DNA from: Pseudanabaena sp.
GTDB lineage: Bacteria; Cyanobacteriota; Cyanobacteriia; Pseudanabaenales; Pseudanabaenaceae
Direction: 5' to 3'
NCBI GenBank assembly: GCA_003249015.1
Contig: QBLS01000031.1
Location: 1-38,669 of the forward strand
Length of the DNA: 38,669 nt
Shown: piece by piece, positions 32,683 to 38,669 of the stretch
Numbering within the stretch: position 1 is the first letter of the stretch
How the letters are laid out: every line of letters begins with the position of its first letter
Notes under the pieces: generated by a model
What the model was told of the DNA's origin: nothing
Database searches by the model: none
What the model saw: only the letters and a program-made list of their open reading frames with translations
Made by a program: the position numbers and the translations under genes

Positions 32683-32835
32683 ATTTTAGGATTGACTTGA
32701 GGATTGTAAAGTTTGATTGCAATATAGAAAAATAGTATCAGGATTACAGGCTAAAAAGCAGGAGAGGGCGCAATGCACTGATTTCTTGCTTTTTAGGCAA
32801 TACAACCAAGAAAGAATCAGCAATTCTCATCATAA

Positions 32836-32955
32836 AACCAGTTTTAAGACTTTTACCCCAATTCACAAAAGTGTAGTCACATTTTTGTGAATTAAAAACC
32901 AAACCCATCAAGGGTTTTAAATGAAGAAATGGCTATGCCATTTCTTCATTTGGTG
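32836..32955. repeat. Full composite repeat with three hairpin modules
   Basis: Starting at AAACCAGTTTTAAG it holds module 1 (AATTCACAAAAGTGT, 32860-32893), module 2 (AAAACCAAACCC...GGGTTTT, 32895-32918) and module 3 (AAATGAAGAAATGGC around TAT, 32919-32951, perfect 15-bp stem). The module order and orientation equal those at 31441-31558, while the outer arm of module 3 differs and stays paired. Confidence 0.85.
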
Positions 32956-33122
32956 TCAGCACCTTCGATGCTGATAGTGTCAAAGCTGTTTTTTTGAAAG
33001 CTAGTTTTTATAATGAGAGCTGCTGAGAAAAAATTAGAAGCATTTCTTTGCACCGTTTTTATTTTTTCTTGGTTTGGATAAGGCTACTTATTGCCATAAT
33101 CTAAACTTTTGTGAAGTGCTTG

Positions 33123-33195
33123 CCCTGTATAGGTTACGCTATACAGGGTTGATGGGTAAAGCTGGAAACCCTCTCCCAGAGCGAGTTTCCAGCTT
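33123..33195. other. Two adjacent hairpins upstream of HU
   Basis: CCCTGTATAG/CTATACAGGG (33123-33148, 6-base loop) and AAGCTGGAAAC/GTTTCCAGCTT (33159-33195, 15-base loop) stand side by side. Both stems are perfect, and neither resembles the repeat families of this window. They may be part of an untranslated RNA or of a terminator. No gene ends nearby on the plus strand. Confidence 0.45.
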
Positions 33196-33397
33196 CCTAA
33201 TAAGAATTGCCGTAATAAGTATTTAAAAGAAACTGCTCAAGTCTATATAAATTAACGATTACATGTATACACAAGTGGCAAGTTGCTATTAGAATGATCA
33301 ATCAGAAGTCATATTCAGTGCGGGTTTCGCAAAAAGCGATCGCACAATATTTGCTTTGAATTTAACCATTTAACTCATACTCAACTCATATTTATAC

Positions 33398-33404
33398 AAA
33401 GGGG
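33398..33404 (+). promoter_or_regulatory. Ribosome-binding site of HU
   Basis: AAAGGGG ends six bases before the ATG at 33411. It is among the clearest Shine-Dalgarno sites in the window and fixes the HU start. Confidence 0.7.
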
Positions 33405-33410
33405 AAACCT

Positions 33411-33710
33411 ATGAACAAAGGTGAACTAGTTGATGCGATTGCCAAGAAAGCAGCCGAGAAAGGCGTATCAGTCAACAAAAAGACTGCTGACGAAGTTCTC
33501 TCCGCTACCCTTGAAGTAATCATTGATACGGTAGCTAGTGGCGATAAAGTAACTTTGGTTGGCTTCGGCTCGTTTGAAGCTCGCGATCGCAAAGCTAGAG
33601 AAGGACGCAATCCTAAAACTGGCGAAAAAATGGAAATTCCTGCGACAAAAGTTCCTGCTTTCTCCGCTGGTAAGTCTTTTAAAGAGCAAGTTAGCCCTCC
33701 TTCTGACTAA
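33411..33710 (+). CDS. hup: HU-family DNA-binding protein
   Basis: This 99-residue protein is a typical HU histone-like protein that bends and compacts DNA as a dimer. The helical N-terminus (MNKGELVDAIAKKAAEKG) is followed by the signature VGFGSFEARDRKAREGRNP at about 49-67. That covers the strand and the base of the DNA-binding arm, with the proline-containing arm tip at RNPKTGEKMEIPA. The C-terminus ends in SAGKSFKEQV plus a short tail. The length is normal. Start choice is supported by the ribosome-binding site. It is monocistronic, with a 23-bp terminator hairpin starting 36 bases past the stop. Confidence 0.95.
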   Translation: MNKGELVDAIAKKAAEKGVSVNKKTADEVLSATLEVIIDTVASGDKVTLVGFGSFEARDRKAREGRNPKTGEKMEIPATKVPAFSAGKSFKEQVSPPSD

Positions 33711-33745
33711 TTTTTATTGCAGTGCTTTGCGCTTAGATCTGAATC

Positions 33746-33794
33746 GGGCAGAAATTTAAAAGCGTTGCTGAGCAACGCTTTTAAATTTCTGCCC
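33746..33794. terminator. 23-bp perfect hairpin behind HU
   Basis: The arms at 33746-33768 and 33772-33794 are exact complements with loop TGA. The inner GCGTTGC stem and AAATTT tracts give terminator character on both strands. It lies between the convergent HU gene and the isochorismatase gene. Confidence 0.75.
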
Positions 33795-33808
33795 ATGGTT
33801 CGTAAGAT

Positions 33809-33857
33809 CTCAAAAAGAGTGATGGAGGTGCTTAGCGCCTCTATCACTCTTTTTGAG
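33809..33857. repeat. Palindrome overlapping an isochorismatase stop codon
   Basis: CTCAAAAAGAGTGAT (33809-33823) is exactly inverted at 33843-33857, around a GAGG-GC core with a few mismatches. The right arm contains the last codons and the TGA stop (33844-33846) of the minus-strand gene, so the left arm is an inverted duplicate of the coding end. Confidence 0.8.
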
Positions 33858-34518
33858 TAACTGCGCTAATTACAGCATCAGCATCAGCAGTCCAACCAAT
33901 GATGCCCCCTTGGGCGCGGAGCATTTCAATGGTTGAAGCTTTGAATTCTGGGAAATAACTTGCTGTCGCATCTTCGATCAGTAAGCATTCATAACCTCGA
34001 TCATTGGCTTCTCGCATCGTAGTTTGCACACAGACCTCTGTGGTTACCCCTGTGATTAAAAGATGGGTAATCTGCTCTTTCTGTAAGATTTCTTCAAGTT
34101 TAGTACGACAAAAAGCACCTTTCCCTGGTTTAACGATCACAATCTCATTGTCAAGGGGAGTTAGTTCAGGAATAATATTGTTCCCTTCTTCTCCGACAAT
34201 TAAGATCCGACCCATAGCGCCGCGATCGCCAATTTTTAATCCGCCTTCACCACGATTAAGTTTAGAGGGAGGACAGTCTGACAAGTCTGGAGCATGGGCT
34301 TCGATCGTATGAATGATAGGAAAATTAAGCGATCGCAAAGTTTCCAGTAGTTTTTTCACTGTTGGCACAATACTTTGAAGCTGCGTAACATCATTTCCGA
34401 GGGCATCACCAAAGCCACCAAGCTCCAAAAAATCACGCTGCATATCAATGATTACCAAAGCAACTTTAGTTTGACTTGGTAATGGGTAGTCATAAGGCTT
34501 AGCGGCAATCGCAGTCAT
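33844..34518 (-). CDS. Isochorismatase-fold cysteine amidohydrolase (copy 2)
   Basis: This 224-residue cytosolic enzyme has the full catalytic triad of the family: D25 in [10 protein letters not shown]133 in KPGKGAF and C163 in [11 protein letters not shown]. It closely resembles RutB-type ureidoacrylate and biuret-type amidohydrolases, which cleave C-N bonds of small ureides, rather than true isochorismatases. It is paralogous to the gene at 36743, sharing HAPDLSDCP-like, NIIPEL and [17 protein letters not shown] motifs. It is the last gene of the minus-strand operon, separated from the cupin gene by 190 bases with two hairpins, so it may have separate control. The start is the ATG at 34516-34518. 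Confidence 0.85.
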   Translation of the reverse strand: MTAIAAKPYDYPLPSQTKVALVIIDMQRDFLELGGFGDALGNDVTQLQSIVPTVKKLLETLRSLNFPIIHTIEAHAPDLSDCPPSKLNRGEGGLKIGDRGAMGRILIVGEEGNNIIPELTPLDNEIVIVKPGKGAFCRTKLEEILQKEQITHLLITGVTTEVCVQTTMREANDRGYECLLIEDATASYFPEFKASTIEMLRAQGGIIGWTADADAVISAVTQKE

Positions 34519-34556
34519 AAAAATACTCCTTATATTGAGGCTTTAAATAGTGCGGA

Positions 34557-34600
34557 GAAATTTTGGGAAACATGGCTCCGCCATGTTTCCCAGAATTTCT
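34557..34600. repeat. Hairpin TGGGAAACATGGC around TCC
   Basis: The inner 13-bp stem (34564-34576 with 34580-34592) is perfect and is extended by AGAAATT/GAATTTCT with a mismatch. It lies within the operon, between the cupin gene and isochorismatase copy 2, and is followed by GGGTTTTAATTAAGCGCAAAGCGCTGTA. Confidence 0.75.
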
Positions 34601-34657
34601 CTGGGTTTTAATTAAGCGCAAAGCGCTGTAACCCCTTTATGAATTGAAAACTAAATC

Positions 34658-34718
34658 CCACGAGTAATACCAAATCAAGAAATGGTGTAACCATTTCTTG
34701 ATTTGGTATTACTCGTGG
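34658..34718. repeat. Perfect 29-bp palindrome overlapping the cupin stop codon
   Basis: The arms at 34658-34686 and 34690-34718 are exact complements with loop GTA. They contain AGTAATACCAAATCAAGAAATGG, the same element as at 37702-37760. The right arm includes the last codons (His, Glu) and the TAA of the cupin gene (34709-34711). The outermost CCACG pairs occur only in this copy. Confidence 0.85.
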
Positions 34719-35062
34719 ATAATTACAGGCTTTTCCCAAACAATTAACACCACGCATCCATCTTCACTAGAAACCTGATGACTAGTGTCTGGAGCATTGA
34801 TGATTACAGTGCCTTTACCATATTTGCCGTTAGCGTCAGATTGAGATCCAGCCAACACAAAAATATGTTCATATCCTGAATGAGAGTGATGAGGAACCTG
34901 AGCGCCTGCTTGATAACGCAGCAGGGCAGCACTAGCTCCGCGATCGCTCTTATAGAGTCTATGAATCTCAACGCCTTGGCGAAAAGGCTCCCAAGGCAAA
35001 TCGTCATAGCTTGAGCGGGTTAACAATTCAGGAAAAAAATGGCTTTTTTGAGTGTCGCTCAT
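34709..35062 (-). CDS. Cupin-domain protein (ChrR-like)
   Basis: This 117-residue protein is a single cupin barrel. Motif 1 reads VPHHSHSGYEHIFVLAG, offering His, His and Glu metal ligands. Motif 2 lies near NAPDTSHQVSSEDGC, with another histidine. The fold matches the ChrR-like cupins, which include sensors and small metal-dependent enzymes; the exact role is unclear. Its start at 35062 is three bases past the ABC ATPase stop, so translation is probably coupled. In this operon it may process or sense the transported compound. The last codons lie inside the palindrome at 34658-34718. Confidence 0.82.
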   Translation of the reverse strand: MSDTQKSHFFPELLTRSSYDDLPWEPFRQGVEIHRLYKSDRGASAALLRYQAGAQVPHHSHSGYEHIFVLAGSQSDANGKYGKGTVIINAPDTSHQVSSEDGCVVLIVWEKPVIIHE

Positions 35063-35065
35063 TAC

Positions 35066-36709
35066 TTAATGTCCTGCCATCTTTTGCCCAATTTCGGCAA
35101 GGTCAGCTTCTGAACTTGGACTTTCATAAACGAATTTGCCATCACTCATCACTAAAATGCGATCGCTTAGGGTGAGGATTTCATCTAGATCTTCACTGAC
35201 TAAAAGTACAGCTACGCCACGATTGCGAGCTTCCACAATTTGATTGTGAATATACTCGACAGCCGCAAAGTCTAGTCCAAATACGGGGTTAGCCACAATT
35301 AGTAACTTAATTTGCGATGCCGAAAGCTCACGGGCTAGCACTGTGCGCTGTACATTTCCACCCGAAAGGTTGCCAACGGGGGTGTCGGGTGAAGGTGTCT
35401 TAATTGAAAAGACTTTGATCAGGTTTTTTGCAGTTTCCCGAATGGCTTTAAAAAGTAATAAAACTCCTCCCTTAGCTTGAGGAGGGCGATCAAAGGTTCG
35501 GAGAGCAAGATTTTCTGCCACACTCATATGGGGAACGCAGGCATTCCGTAGGGGTTCTTCGGGTAGAGAGAAGACTTGGTGGCTATACATTTCCTTGCGA
35601 GTGGCAGTATAGCGATCGCCATTGACAAAGATTTCACCCGCAGTCGCCACTCTCTGCCCTGACAAAACCTCTACCAACTCTCTCTGCCCATTACCCGAAA
35701 CTCCCGCAATACCAACGATCTCTCCAGTTTTAATCTGCAAATTAACGCCAGCGACTGCTTCTAGTCCATTGTCGCGATCGGCATGGATATTTCGCGCATC
35801 AAGAATTAGGTCATTAGTGGAAACTTCTGTCTTGATAACCTGTCGAGCTTCCTTTGCCTCGCCTAACATCATCGCCGCCATATCCGACACTGACAGATCT
35901 TTAGTTGATCCTGTGCCAGCAAACTTACCCTTACGCAGCACAGTTACATTATCAGCAAAAGCTGTAATCTCGCGGAACTTGTGACTAATCATCAGCACGC
36001 TCAAACGACCTGCAGTAACTTCATCACGCAATAAACCCAGCACTTCGTCTGCTTCTTGAGGAGTCAAGACTGATGTCGGTTCATCAAGGATTAAAATACG
36101 ACTCTTGAGATACAGTTGCTTGAGAATCTCTAGCTTTTGCTTTTGACCAGCCGCAAGTTGAGAAATTGGCGTATTCAGATCAATCTTGAAAGGAGAAGCC
36201 GCCATAAACGCTTCCAATTTGTCTAGCTCATCTTTCCAATTAATCAGTGACGGAGTATCAGGACGTACTAACAATAAATTTTCAGCTACCGTCATCGCAG
36301 GGACAACTGTAAAGTGCTGATAGACCATCCCGATACCATACTGATAAGCATCACGGGGGCTGTTGATACCTCGCGATCGCTTGTCAATTAAAATGTCGCC
36401 ATGAGTTGCCGCATGGAAACCCATGATGCATTTAACTAGAGTACTCTTGCCTGCACCATTTTCGCCCAAGAGCGCATGAAAGGTTCCTGGAGCAAGCTTT
36501 AGAGAAACATTATCAACTGCAACAAATGAGCCAAACTTCTTAGAAACATTCACCAGCTCAAGTTCTGGAGGTAGGTGGGATCTCAAAGTATCGGCGGAAA
36601 CACTAGACGGGACATTCAAAGATGGTATTGAGTCTTTCATTGAACCTTCTCCAACCACACTACTTGATGCAGCAATACCTTCAATTTCGTCAGGACTTGG
36701 CTTTTCCAT
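35066..36709 (-). CDS. ABC transporter ATP-binding protein, BMP/nucleoside-type, two NBDs
   Basis: This 547-residue protein has two fused nucleotide-binding domains as in sugar and nucleoside (BMP-type) importers. NBD1 is complete: Walker A GENGAGKST (about 81-89), a signature region with LAAGQKQKLEIL, and Walker B ILILDEPTS. NBD2 has a degenerate Walker A (GVSGNGQREL), a good signature LSGGNVQRTVLAREL and an unusual Walker B with VANPVFGLD. Such asymmetry is usual in this subfamily. The N-terminal extension of about 45 residues is rich in Ser and Pro. It sits 33 bases after isochorismatase copy 1. No permease or BMP-type binding-protein gene is in the window. Confidence 0.9.
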   Translation of the reverse strand: MEKPSPDEIEGIAASSSVVGEGSMKDSIPSLNVPSSVSADTLRSHLPPELELVNVSKKFGSFVAVDNVSLKLAPGTFHALLGENGAGKSTLVKCIMGFHAATHGDILIDKRSRGINSPRDAYQYGIGMVYQHFTVVPAMTVAENLLLVRPDTPSLINWKDELDKLEAFMAASPFKIDLNTPISQLAAGQKQKLEILKQLYLKSRILILDEPTSVLTPQEADEVLGLLRDEVTAGRLSVLMISHKFREITAFADNVTVLRKGKFAGTGSTKDLSVSDMAAMMLGEAKEARQVIKTEVSTNDLILDARNIHADRDNGLEAVAGVNLQIKTGEIVGIAGVSGNGQRELVEVLSGQRVATAGEIFVNGDRYTATRKEMYSHQVFSLPEEPLRNACVPHMSVAENLALRTFDRPPQAKGGVLLLFKAIRETAKNLIKVFSIKTPSPDTPVGNLSGGNVQRTVLARELSASQIKLLIVANPVFGLDFAAVEYIHNQIVEARNRGVAVLLVSEDLDEILTLSDRILVMSDGKFVYESPSSEADLAEIGQKMAGH

Positions 36710-36742
36710 AGTGGCGTATACATAAATATAGGTTTGATCTAA

Positions 36743-37426
36743 CTAGAAATTTTGAGCGATCGCTGTAGTCAATGTTTCAGAATCACTGACTGCTCCAAAT
36801 ACGCCACCTTGCATTTCAATCATTTTCAAGGCAGCGAGATGATTACCATAATCGGTTGCTCCTGTGCAGTCCGATAGCATGAGACATTCATAGCCGCGAT
36901 CATTAGCATCACGCATAGTTGTATGCACACAAACGTCAGTAGTAATTCCCGAAAGAATAATATTCTGAATATTATTGCGCTTTAAAATCAAATCCAGATC
37001 TGTGGCATAGAACGAGCCTTTGCCAGGCTTATCAATGATTGGTTCATTGGGCAAAGGGTATAGGTCTGGAATGATATCCCAACCCTTTTCACCACGCACT
37101 AAAATTTTACCGCAAGGACCTTCATCTCCAATCCCTGCGCCAATTCTTTGCGATCGCCAGCGCTTATTTTGTGGCAAATCAGACAAGTCGGGGCGATGTC
37201 CTTCACGGGTATGAATAATCAGAAATCCTTTTTCGCGAAATAGGGTCAAGACCTTTTTAATTGGCTCAATGGGGGCGCGCGTCAGCGATAAGTCATAGCC
37301 CATTTTGTCCACATAACCACCAACTCCGCAAAAGTCTGTCTGCATATCAATAATGATCAGTGCGGTGTTGTCTGGGCGCAGATCGCCATTATAGGGATAA
37401 GGATAAGGGGTTGCCTCAATATACAT
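36743..37426 (-). CDS. Isochorismatase-fold cysteine amidohydrolase (copy 1)
   Basis: This 227-residue enzyme is the first gene of the minus-strand operon. The catalytic triad is D27 in [10 protein letters not shown]136 in DKPGKGSF and C166 in [14 protein letters not shown]. The surrounding text, including [24 protein letters not shown] and [16 protein letters not shown], is close to RutB-like and biuret or triuret hydrolase proteins. It therefore probably releases carbamate or ammonia from a small ureide or amide. It is roughly half identical by eye to copy 2 at 33844. Two paralogues in one operon may act on successive substrates. The start is the ATG at 37424-37426, and the ABC ATPase gene follows after 33 bases. 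Confidence 0.85.
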   Translation of the reverse strand: MYIEATPYPYPYNGDLRPDNTALIIIDMQTDFCGVGGYVDKMGYDLSLTRAPIEPIKKVLTLFREKGFLIIHTREGHRPDLSDLPQNKRWRSQRIGAGIGDEGPCGKILVRGEKGWDIIPDLYPLPNEPIIDKPGKGSFYATDLDLILKRNNIQNIILSGITTDVCVHTTMRDANDRGYECLMLSDCTGATDYGNHLAALKMIEMQGGVFGAVSDSETLTTAIAQNF

Positions 37427-37587
37427 AGTCTGTAGGTATCAGTGACAAAAATAATTTTTGACTATTATGTAAGCCTAGATTGTTCTTCAGCAACTTAATG
37501 CAGCACCATGTCCCTTTCAGTGGTCAGGCAAGAGTCTTGACATACAAATTTGAAATTCTCGTAAGTAGCTAGGCATAATTAAAAACC

Positions 37588-37638
37588 AGAGTTAAAACCT
37601 GTGGCGCACGCTGCGCGTGCGCCACAGGTTTTAACTCT
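37588..37638. repeat. Perfect 24-bp palindrome, CCTGTGGCGCACG family
   Basis: The arms at 37588-37611 and 37615-37638 are exact complements with loop TGC. It shares the inner CCTGTGGCGCACGC and the left flank GTAgCTAGGCAtAATTAAA with the copy at 9579-9633. The outer AGAGTTAA pairs differ from that copy but are still complementary. It lies in a divergent gap. Confidence 0.85.
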
Positions 37639-37701
37639 TTTCAGTTAGCAGTAAGGCGCAAAGCGCCGTACTGCTAATTATTGGGTGGGAAGGGAGTAGG
37701 C

Positions 37702-37760
37702 ACTCAGTAATATCAAGTCAAAAAATGGTGAAGCTATTTTTTGACTTGGTATTACTGAGT
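37702..37760. repeat. Palindrome of the AGTAATACCAA family
   Basis: ACTCAGTAATATCAAGTCAAAAAAT pairs with its near-perfect complement around GGTGAAGC. It is the second copy of the element at 34658-34718. It lies about 90 bases before ndk. Confidence 0.8.
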
Positions 37761-37810
37761 TTGTTAGATTTGCGCTCCTTAAAATGAAATAATGCTCTCT
37801 GTAAACTTTT

Positions 37811-37816
37811 TATAAT
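37811..37816 (+). promoter_or_regulatory. Likely -10 box of ndk
   Basis: TATAAT at 37811-37816 is a perfect consensus and lies 34 bases before the ATG at 37850. No good -35 hexamer is found at 16-18 bases upstream, so this is a -10-only call. Confidence 0.5.
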
Positions 37817-37849
37817 TGCTGGTAACCCTTAGCAATAAACGCAGAAATC

Positions 37850-38299
37850 ATGGAACGTACTTTTTTGGCTGTCAAGCCCGATGGCGTACAACGTCACCTA
37901 GTTGGAGAAATTATTCGCCGATACGAAGTCAAAGGCTTTAAATTGGTTGGATTAAAGCTAGTACAACCAACTCGCGAATTAGCCGAAAAGCATTATGCAG
38001 TGCATAAAGAAAGACCCTTCTTTGCTGGTCTAGTTGACTTCATCACCTCAGGACCAGTTGTGGCGATGGTATGGGAAGGCGATGGGGTAGTAGCCTCAGC
38101 TCGTAAAATCATCGGTGCAACCAATCCCCTTACCGCTGAGCCTGGAACAATTCGTGGCGATTACGGTGCAAATATTGGGCGCAATATTATTCATGGTTCC
38201 GATGCGATCGAAACTGCTCAAACAGAGATTGCGCTATGGTTTAGCGCTGAAGAACTAGTTGATTGGAATCCTAGCCTAACTTCTTGGATCTACGAATAA
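37850..38299 (+). CDS. ndk: Nucleoside diphosphate kinase
   Basis: This 149-residue enzyme transfers the terminal phosphate of ATP to other NDPs through a phosphohistidine. All hallmarks are present: [13 protein letters not shown] at the N-terminus with the conserved lysine, the Kpn loop region around [16 protein letters not shown], and the active-site NIIHGSDA with its histidine (about H118). Length is normal for a prokaryotic NDK. The start is the ATG at 37850. It is monocistronic, followed by the perfect 29-bp palindrome at 38315-38375. Confidence 0.96.
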   Translation: MERTFLAVKPDGVQRHLVGEIIRRYEVKGFKLVGLKLVQPTRELAEKHYAVHKERPFFAGLVDFITSGPVVAMVWEGDGVVASARKIIGATNPLTAEPGTIRGDYGANIGRNIIHGSDAIETAQTEIALWFSAEELVDWNPSLTSWIYE

Positions 38300-38314
38300 C
38301 TCACTGTAAGCTCT

Positions 38315-38375
38315 AATTAAACCCAAAAGATTAATGGCAGCGCAAAGCGCTGCCATTAATCTTTTGGGTTTAATT
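38315..38375 (+). terminator. Perfect 29-bp palindrome behind ndk, loop AAA
   Basis: The arms at 38315-38343 and 38347-38375 are exact complements around GCGC-AAA-GCGC, with AATTAAACCC at the outer left and GGGTTTAATT at the outer right. The inner AAAAGATTAATGG matches the element at 2379-2412. Its position 16 bases past ndk makes it a likely terminator. Confidence 0.75.
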
Positions 38376-38409
38376 AATATGTTATGGAATGGTTTCAATT
38401 TGTATAGCT

Positions 38410-38448
38410 AAAAAAGAGGGGTGGCGCTTTGCGCCGCCCCTCTTTTTT
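38410..38448. terminator. Hairpin AAAAAAGAGGGG...CCCCTCTTTTTT, loop TTT
   Basis: The 18-base arms pair with one mismatch, and the right arm ends in a T-run, a textbook intrinsic terminator on the plus strand. By symmetry it works on the minus strand as well. It forms a second stop between ndk and psbA. Confidence 0.7.
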
Positions 38449-38533
38449 GAGTCTCGAATTACATTGCTTTTACAAATGGCGATCACTGTAAAACTCAAGG
38501 ATCGGTAAACCCTACAGTCTTCATAAAGATATA

Positions 38534-38586
38534 TTGACAATTCTTAACAATTTGCAATATATTGCTATACATAAGCAAAAGCTTAT
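38534..38586 (+). promoter_or_regulatory. psbA promoter and leader hairpin
   Basis: A consensus -35 TTGACA at 38534-38539 is followed after 17-18 bases by an AT-rich -10 candidate (TATATT at 38558-38563); a second candidate, TATACA, begins at 38566. The leader contains ATAAGC-AAAA-GCTTAT (38571-38586), a 6-bp hairpin about 30 bases before the ATG. This layout fits a strong cyanobacterial psbA promoter with a short 5' untranslated region. Confidence 0.6.
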
Positions 38587-38614
38587 AAAACAAATAAATT
38601 CAAACCAAACAAAA

Positions 38615-38669
38615 ATGACCACAGCAGTACAGAGACGCGAAAGCGCATCAATCTGGGATCAGTTTTGCA
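38615..38669 (+). CDS. psbA: Photosystem II D1 protein, 5' end only
   Basis: Only the first 18 codons lie in the window, reading MTTAVQRRESASIWDQFC. The QRRESAS-W-QFC pattern is the conserved N-terminus of the D1 reaction-centre protein. The frame is open to the window end, so this is truncated by the window, not broken. The start ATG is at 38615. It is preceded by a strong promoter. Cyanobacteria usually carry several psbA copies, and which form this is cannot be judged from 18 residues. Confidence 0.9.
   Translation, partial: MTTAVQRRESASIWDQFC

Larger units (their letters stand above)
32683..33410. other. 728-base intergenic region upstream of HU
   Basis: No gene is seen. From left to right it holds a 10-bp inverted repeat CTAAAAAGCA (32751-32796), a full composite repeat (32836-32955) and two successive hairpins at 33123-33148 and 33159-33195. 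Then come about 200 AT-rich bases with a GCGATCGC site before the HU gene. The twin hairpins 200 bases ahead of the HU start could belong to a long leader or a small RNA. Confidence 0.6.
37427..37849. other. Divergent region between the amidohydrolase operon and ndk
   Basis: No gene is seen. The first 130 bases must hold the operon promoter: on the minus strand TTGCTG is followed after 18 bases by CATAAT near 37463-37492, a weak match. I looked for NtcA (GTA-N8-TAC) and guanidine-riboswitch features and saw none. Two palindromes follow (37588-37638, 37702-37760), then the ndk promoter. Confidence 0.5.
38300..38614. other. Intergenic region between ndk and psbA
   Basis: The left half holds two perfect or near-perfect hairpins (38315-38375, 38410-38448) that would terminate ndk. 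The right half holds the psbA promoter and leader. No gene is seen. Confidence 0.7.

Noticed and set aside
37427-37560. Possible guanidine riboswitch or NtcA site ahead of the amidohydrolase operon
   Set aside because: No conserved ykkC-type core, ACGR loop pair or GTA-N8-TAC palindrome could be found by eye.

Overview
The window looks like a cyanobacterial chromosome. The HIP1 octamer GCGATCGC and its GCGATCG core recur throughout. The right edge holds the start of psbA (photosystem II D1). Several genes belong to families I know mainly from cyanobacteria: a Ycf46-type AAA ATPase, DUF3038, DUF4335 and DUF3386 proteins, and a MenG-type quinone methyltransferase. The AT-leaning sequence and dense short hairpins suggest a Pseudanabaena-like filamentous lineage, but that genus is a guess. 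I see no tRNA, rRNA, CRISPR array, transposase or prophage.

Layout. 1-2.4 kb: a hypothetical membrane protein, a DUF3386 protein and a gamma-glutamylcyclotransferase-like protein. 2.4-8.2 kb: a minus-strand signalling block, made of a Ser/Thr kinase fused to an AAA-like NTPase, a paralogous AAA-like NTPase fused to 14 WD40 repeats, and a 56-residue four-cysteine protein. 8.4-14.1 kb: housekeeping genes on the minus strand (mdh, asnB, rodA, menG). 14.4-18.6 kb: plus-strand genes, including a membrane-anchored beta-rich protein, a PIN-like protein with a C-terminal anchor, a GAF-HD-GYP protein and an unrecognised protein. 18.9-22.5 kb: the ycf46-DUF3038-DUF4335 operon. 22.5-26.1 kb: an FHA protein with two zinc ribbons and two divergent von Willebrand A (VWA) proteins. 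26.2-32.7 kb: RlpA, a DnaJ-pentapeptide fusion, a glycosyltransferase, a diguanylate cyclase and an EamA transporter. 33.4-33.7 kb: HU. 33.8-37.4 kb: a minus-strand operon with two paralogous isochorismatase-fold amidohydrolases around a BMP-type ABC ATPase and a cupin. 37.8-38.7 kb: ndk and the start of psbA.

Functional themes. Phosphorylation and scaffolding (kinase, FHA, VWA, WD40) and c-di-GMP turnover (GGDEF and HD-GYP) dominate the accessory genes. The minus-strand operon near the right end looks like uptake and hydrolysis of a small ureide- or amide-type nitrogen compound, but no permease or binding protein is present.

The most striking non-coding property is that most intergenic regions carry one or more long, often perfect palindromes. 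Stems run about 13 to 34 bp and loops are usually exactly 3 nt. They fall into several families. Many sit behind genes as likely bidirectional terminators, but several lie in divergent gaps where no transcript ends. A few overlap stop codons. A separate composite repeat built of three hairpin modules occurs at least seven times.
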